Shown here in pieces: positions 5,097 through 8,331 of a stretch of 8,331 bases of DNA. A program made the translations under genes and the position numbers. The notes under the pieces are model-generated. The model was not told the DNA's origin. It saw nothing but the letters and a program-made list of their open reading frames with translations, and did no database searches. The stretch comes from Chloroflexota bacterium. Its GTDB lineage: Bacteria > Chloroflexota > Anaerolineae > Aggregatilineales > UBA2796. The DNA lies in assembly GCA_003695215.1 (NCBI GenBank), contig RFIM01000064.1, forward strand, positions 1-8,331, written 5' to 3'. Every line of letters starts with the position of its first letter. The stretch's first letter is position 1.

Positions 5097-6039
5097 AGTA
5101 CGTCTGCCGCTCCCACAGCCAGAAGTTGAGGACAGTGAAGATCAAGAGTGCTGCTAGGATGATGACGGTGATGGCGCTCACATAGCCTAAGTTGCGCGGC
5201 TCATTATACTTTTGGAAGATAAAATAGAGCAATAGATTGCTGCGCTCGTTAGGCTGGCCTTCACCGAGCGCAAATAGGTGATCGACCAGCTGGAAAGAAG
5301 CGGCGATGCTGGTAGTCAGGATGAAGAGCGTTGTGCCTTGTAGCAGCGGCAAGGTGATGTAGCGCGTCTTCTGCCAGGTTGTCGCGCCATCGAGATCAGC
5401 GGCTTCATAAACATCGTTGGATAAACCTTGCAAGCCCGCCAAGTACATGATCATGCAGAAGCCTGTCTGCTTCCAGATTGAGACCATGATGATGGCGATC
5501 AGCGCCCAGTTCGGATCGCCAATCCACTTGATGCCTGGCAGGCCAAAGCTGCGCAGGATCGTGTTCAGCAAGCCGATTTGGTCGGCGAAGAGGAAGGCGA
5601 AAATGCTGCCTGCGCCGATCATCGGGATCAAGACGGGATAGAAGAATGCGAAGCGAAAGAGACCGAGCGCGCGCATCTTGCGGTTCAGCAAGAGCGCCAG
5701 GCCGAAGCCGATTGCCATGCTGATCGGCACTGTGGTGAAGATGTAGATCAGCGTATTGCCTGCGATGCGCGCGAAGTCGGCACCGATGAGCGTGTTCGGA
5801 TTGAACAAGTCGAGGTAGTTCTGCAAGCCGACGTAGCGCGTGGGAATGCGCGCATTGCCTGGCTGATACAGGCTTTGGATGAGCGCGTTAGCGGTCGGCA
5901 GGAGCGTGAATAGGAAGACGAAGGCGAAAGTTGGCAGGACGAGCAAATAAGGCAGGCTGCGCTGCCATAGGCGCGTATAGGCGCCTGTGGAGAGCCTACG
6001 CGCGGCCTGGTAGTCCAGAAAACTTTCGAGGTTGCTCAT
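5086..6039 (-). CDS. Carbohydrate ABC transporter permease, MalF/UgpA family
   Basis: This 317-residue permease forms the first half of the channel. Its N-terminal cytoplasmic tail (1-28) is followed by a first membrane helix around LPYLLVLPTFAFVFLFTLLP (29-48) and about five more. The EAA loop reads DVYEAADLDGAT (209-220) with TLP at 229-231. Its end, NFWLWERQTYYEN, and the GEGQPNERSNLLLYFIF segment (260-275) resemble the UgpA subgroup, in line with the UgpB-like binding protein upstream. The ATG at 6039 has only a weak Shine-Dalgarno, and it follows an intercistronic hairpin, which should keep permease output well below that of the binding protein. The next permease gene overlaps its end. 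Confidence 0.92.
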   Translation of the reverse strand: MSNLESFLDYQAARRLSTGAYTRLWQRSLPYLLVLPTFAFVFLFTLLPTANALIQSLYQPGNARIPTRYVGLQNYLDLFNPNTLIGADFARIAGNTLIYIFTTVPISMAIGFGLALLLNRKMRALGLFRFAFFYPVLIPMIGAGSIFAFLFADQIGLLNTILRSFGLPGIKWIGDPNWALIAIIMVSIWKQTGFCMIMYLAGLQGLSNDVYEAADLDGATTWQKTRYITLPLLQGTTLFILTTSIAASFQLVDHLFALGEGQPNERSNLLLYFIFQKYNEPRNLGYVSAITVIILAALLIFTVLNFWLWERQTYYEN

Positions 6040-6066
6040 AGACGTCGCTCAAGCGCTATGGCAAAG

Positions 6067-6096
6067 CGCACGCCGCACTTTTGGGCGCGGCGTGCG
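6067..6096 (-). terminator. Intercistronic hairpin between binding protein and permease genes
   Basis: CGCACGCCGC and GCGGCGTGCG form a perfect 10-bp GC-rich stem around a 10-base loop (GCCCAAAAGT on the minus strand). On the minus strand it is followed by CTTTG, which is too poor in T for a full intrinsic terminator. It more likely acts as a partial terminator or as a 3' mRNA-protecting structure, giving more binding protein than permease, a common arrangement in binding-protein ABC operons. Confidence 0.55.
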
Positions 6097-6105
6097 TGAG
6101 ATCTG

Positions 6106-7404
6106 CTATTGGCGATAGGGCGCCAGCAGCTGATCGGCGGCTGCTTGAGCTTCGTCAAGGGCTGTCTTGGCGTCTTTCTCGCCTGTGATGACGGCTTGCA
6201 CGGCCTTGCCGAAGATTTGGCGCACGTCCAGACCGCGATAGGTGGAGAGTTCCTTCTGGGCGAAGGGCAGCTGATCGCGCGCTACAGCGTATTGCGGCTT
6301 CTCGCGCACAAGCGATTTGAGCGGCTCGAGCTCCCACGCCGATTGGCGCGCGGCCACGTAGCCCGTCTTCACGCCCCAATCGGCCTGAATCTCGGGCGAG
6401 CTCAGGAATTGAATCCAGCGCCACGCGGCAGCTTGCTCAGCCGGCGAGCTGGTCTTGAGGATGTGCAGATTGCCACCGCCGGTTGGAGCGCCGTAGCCCG
6501 CCTTGCCCTGCGGCAGGAAGCCAACGCCGACCTCAAAGTTGGCGTTGCGCAAGATGTTGGTCAGGCTGCCTGTGGTGTGATAAATGATCGCCGCTTGCCC
6601 TGAGGTGAACGCCGTTGGCGTATCGCCCCACTTGATGATGCCCTCAGGCATAACCTTGTGAACGCGCGAGAGCGCGGCGAAGAACTCTAGCGCCTCAACT
6701 GTGGAAGGCGTGTTGAAATAGACCTCAGTGGGCGATTCCTCGACCAGATTCTTGCCGTTGCTGATGGCGAAGCCCTGGAAAAGCCAATATGGGAAGCCAT
6801 CTGATGGGATCATCAAACCCCAGCGGCTGCCATCAGGCTTGGTCAGCTTTTTAGCCGCCTCCAGCATGTCCTGCCAGGTCTTCGGCGCCACTTCGGGATC
6901 AAGGCCGACTTCGCGGAACAAATCCTTGTTGTAGTACATCACAGGCGTGCTGCGCTGGAAGGGAATGCCCCAAACCACGCCGTTCTCATCAAGTGTGTTG
7001 AGCATGAAGGCGGGGAAGAAATCAGCAAGCGCCTCTTTAGCGCCTTCAGTCTTCTCGATGAAGTCGGTCAGCGGAACGATGAAGTCGTTCTCGATCAGCG
7101 AGAATAAGTCCACGGCCAGAAAGATGGCCACATCTGGGCCTGTGCCGCCGCCGCTGATCTGAGTCTGCACGGCCTTGTAGATTTCATCGTAGCCGCCCGC
7201 GTAGATCGCGTTCACCTTGATATCAGGATTCGCAGCATTGAACTGCGCGGCGTACTCGTCCAAGATTTGCGTGATCGGACCGCCAACTGCAGTTGGATAG
7301 TAGAAATCGATCTCGACGACGCTCTGGGCCTCAGTGCGCGTGTTTGCCGCGCTGAGCCCAAGCACAGCAAGAATGGCTGCTAGAATAACTGCACGCTTTA
7401 GCAT
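6106..7404 (-). CDS. ABC transporter extracellular binding protein, UgpB-like (family 1 solute-binding)
   Basis: This 432-residue secreted protein captures the substrate for the two downstream permeases. Residues 1-26 are a Sec signal (MLKR, hydrophobic core, TEA before QS) without a lipobox cysteine; the whole protein has no cysteine. From memory it tracks E. coli UgpB closely: STPVMYYNKD followed by GLDPE and PKTWQDM (within 148-180), later TGSLTNI and KTGYVAARQSAWEL. UgpB binds sn-glycerol-3-phosphate and its diesters. The region around a UgpB ligand-binding Glu appears different here (LAVDLFSL), so the substrate could be another sugar or polyol. The start chosen is ATG 7404, because GGAGGT ends four bases upstream. 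An in-frame TTG at 7416 begins directly in front of that Shine-Dalgarno, which would leave it without one. The gene begins the ABC operon; no ATPase is encoded here. Confidence 0.9.
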   Translation of the reverse strand: MLKRAVILAAILAVLGLSAANTRTEAQSVVEIDFYYPTAVGGPITQILDEYAAQFNAANPDIKVNAIYAGGYDEIYKAVQTQISGGGTGPDVAIFLAVDLFSLIENDFIVPLTDFIEKTEGAKEALADFFPAFMLNTLDENGVVWGIPFQRSTPVMYYNKDLFREVGLDPEVAPKTWQDMLEAAKKLTKPDGSRWGLMIPSDGFPYWLFQGFAISNGKNLVEESPTEVYFNTPSTVEALEFFAALSRVHKVMPEGIIKWGDTPTAFTSGQAAIIYHTTGSLTNILRNANFEVGVGFLPQGKAGYGAPTGGGNLHILKTSSPAEQAAAWRWIQFLSSPEIQADWGVKTGYVAARQSAWELEPLKSLVREKPQYAVARDQLPFAQKELSTYRGLDVRQIFGKAVQAVITGEKDAKTALDEAQAAADQLLAPYRQ

Positions 7405-7462
7405 TGCGACCTCCAATGGTCATTTTGAAAACCACGGCCAGCTCTAGGGCTGACCTTGCCCA

Positions 7463-7491
7463 ATCTAACGTACCCTTGTTAAGGTAGCATG
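7463..7491 (-). promoter_or_regulatory. Weak candidate promoter and operator for the ABC operon
   Basis: The minus strand has TTAGAT (7468-7463) as a possible -10 box, with only a poor -35 (CATGCT, 7491-7486) at 17 bases. The spacer is filled by an imperfect inverted repeat (plus strand TACCCTTGTTAAGGTA, 7471-7486), which could be an operator for a sugar-responsive repressor. The 113-base gap 7405-7517 shows nothing stronger, and no clear terminator for fabG was found in it. Confidence 0.25.
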
Positions 7492-7517
7492 ATCTGAGTA
7501 TTAACATAAGTCGTCAT

Positions 7518-8264
7518 CTACATGATCAAGCCGCCATCGACCGTCAAGACCTGCCCTGTGATGTAGCTGGCTTCGTCGCTGACCAAGAAAGCGACCGCGT
7601 AGGCGACGTCTTCAGGCGTGCCATAGCGCGCTAACGGAATGCGCTCCCTGATCTCCGCCATCAGCTCGGCTGAGAGATTCGCCGTCATATCCGTGGTGAT
7701 GAATCCAGGCGCCACAGCGTTGACAGTGATGCCACGTGAGGCGACCTCGCGCGCCAAGGCTTTAGTGAAGCCGATCAAGCCCGCCTTGCTGGCGCTATAG
7801 TTGGTCTGGCCTGCCTGCCCGCTGATGCCGACCACGCTCGTGATGTTGACGATGCGCCCGCTGCGCTGCCTGATCATGCCGCGCACAGCCGCCTTAGAGC
7901 AGCTCCAGGCGCTCTTCAAGTTGGTTGTCAGCACGCTATCCCAATCCTCTTCCTTCATACTCAGCAGCAGGCCATCTCGAGTGACGCCAGCATTGTTGAC
8001 AAGGATATCCAGCTTGCCGAATTGCGTTTGTGCGGCCCTGATGAGTGCCTCTGCCTGTGCCGCCTGGCTGACATCCGCCTGGACGGCCAGCGCCCTGCCG
8101 CCCGCGCTTTGGATCGCCGCCACTACTTGCTCAGCTGCCTCGGCGCTTCGGTTATAGTTGATGACGACTGCTGCGCCGCGCCGCGCCAACTCTAGCGCGA
8201 TAGCGCGCCCAATGCCGCGGCTTGCACCTGTCACCACAGCGACGCGCCCTGCTAAATTGCTCAT
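7518..8264 (-). CDS. fabG: 3-oxoacyl-[acyl-carrier-protein] reductase
   Basis: This 248-residue classical short-chain dehydrogenase has the usual FabG length and motifs: TGASRGIG (12-19, NADPH-binding loop, with Arg16 typical of NADPH use), NNAG (90-93), Asn115, Ser143 in NITSVVG, the catalytic Tyr156 and Lys160 in YSASK, PGFITTDM (186-193) and the C-terminal YITGQVLTVDGG. It reduces 3-ketoacyl-ACP in the elongation cycle of fatty-acid synthesis. Among short-chain dehydrogenases the sequence is typical enough of FabG to use the symbol, though a paralogue serving another pathway cannot be excluded because no other fab gene is nearby. AGGAG lies eight bases before the ATG, and a TATAAT box about 34 bases before it suggests its own promoter. 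Confidence 0.92.
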   Translation of the reverse strand: MSNLAGRVAVVTGASRGIGRAIALELARRGAAVVINYNRSAEAAEQVVAAIQSAGGRALAVQADVSQAAQAEALIRAAQTQFGKLDILVNNAGVTRDGLLLSMKEEDWDSVLTTNLKSAWSCSKAAVRGMIRQRSGRIVNITSVVGISGQAGQTNYSASKAGLIGFTKALAREVASRGITVNAVAPGFITTDMTANLSAELMAEIRERIPLARYGTPEDVAYAVAFLVSDEASYITGQVLTVDGGLIM

Positions 8265-8297
8265 TCCCTGAACTCCTGTGGATGCAATGGCCGAGCG

Positions 8298-8326
8298 ATT
8301 ATACCTGAGCTAGTGCCAATCGGCTA
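8298..8326 (-). promoter_or_regulatory. Candidate promoter of fabG
   Basis: The minus strand carries a perfect TATAAT (8303-8298). At 17 bases upstream the -35 is poor (TAGCCG, 8326-8321), and a better TTGGCA lies only 10 bases from the -10, too close to serve. The predicted start near 8291 gives a leader of about 27 bases with AGGAG in it. It may depend on an activator, or the TATAAT may be fortuitous. Confidence 0.45.
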
Positions 8327-8331
8327 TCAGC

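Noticed and set aside
7405..7416. TTG start at 7416 for the binding protein
   Set aside because: It lies directly in front of the strong GGAGGT, which is placed ideally for the ATG at 7404.
8304..8318. Sigma-54 promoter (TTGGCAC upstream of fabG)
   Set aside because: The TGGCAC half is present but the TTGC -12 element is absent at the required spacing.

Overview
The window comes from a GC-rich bacterial chromosome, and every supported gene lies on the minus strand, so it reads right to left. Gene content suggests a Chloroflexota-like organism (Anaerolineae or a relative): a DUF2344 protein, a Kbl-type acyltransferase, a CysM-type cysteine synthase ending in DSAYKYLS, and a UgpB-like sugar ABC set without its own ATPase. 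This assignment is an impression from protein style and was not computed. No mobile element, tRNA, rRNA or CRISPR array was seen.

From right to left: (1) fabG (8264-7518), a fatty-acid synthesis reductase with a TATAAT box upstream. (2) A carbohydrate or glycerol-3-phosphate ABC importer: binding protein (7404-6106), an intercistronic hairpin, then two permeases (6039-5086 and 5096-4260) that overlap by 11 bases. No ATPase gene is present. (3) A soluble diiron acyl-ACP desaturase (4150-3233) with all six iron ligands. (4) A 360-base leader (3232-2873) in front of a cysteine synthase (2872-1931). (5) A strong terminator, overlapped by a good promoter, then an alpha-oxoamine synthase (1857-670). 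(6) Two bases later, a DUF2344 protein (667 to beyond the left edge).

The most interesting part is the cysteine synthase leader. It has a near-consensus promoter (TTGACA, 17 bp, TAAGAT). It also has a 28-codon reading frame containing the codons Cys-Leu-Cys, and a set of competing RNA helices. The strand just after the Cys codons can fold locally, or it can pair over 20 bp with the 5' arm of a downstream terminator. The terminator has a 12-bp GC-rich stem followed by five U, inside a further 11-bp stem followed by UUUUAUUUU. The geometry fits classical ribosome-mediated attenuation: a ribosome stalled at the Cys codons would free the antiterminator strand and open expression of cysteine synthase, which itself contains no cysteine. 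This reading is inferred from sequence only.

A second compact device lies between the cysteine synthase and the acyltransferase. The cysteine synthase terminator hairpin lies just downstream of a candidate promoter (ATGACA, 17 bp, TAGAAT), whose start site would fall inside the hairpin's first arm. Transcripts from that promoter would therefore lack a complete terminator, while readthrough from upstream would be stopped.
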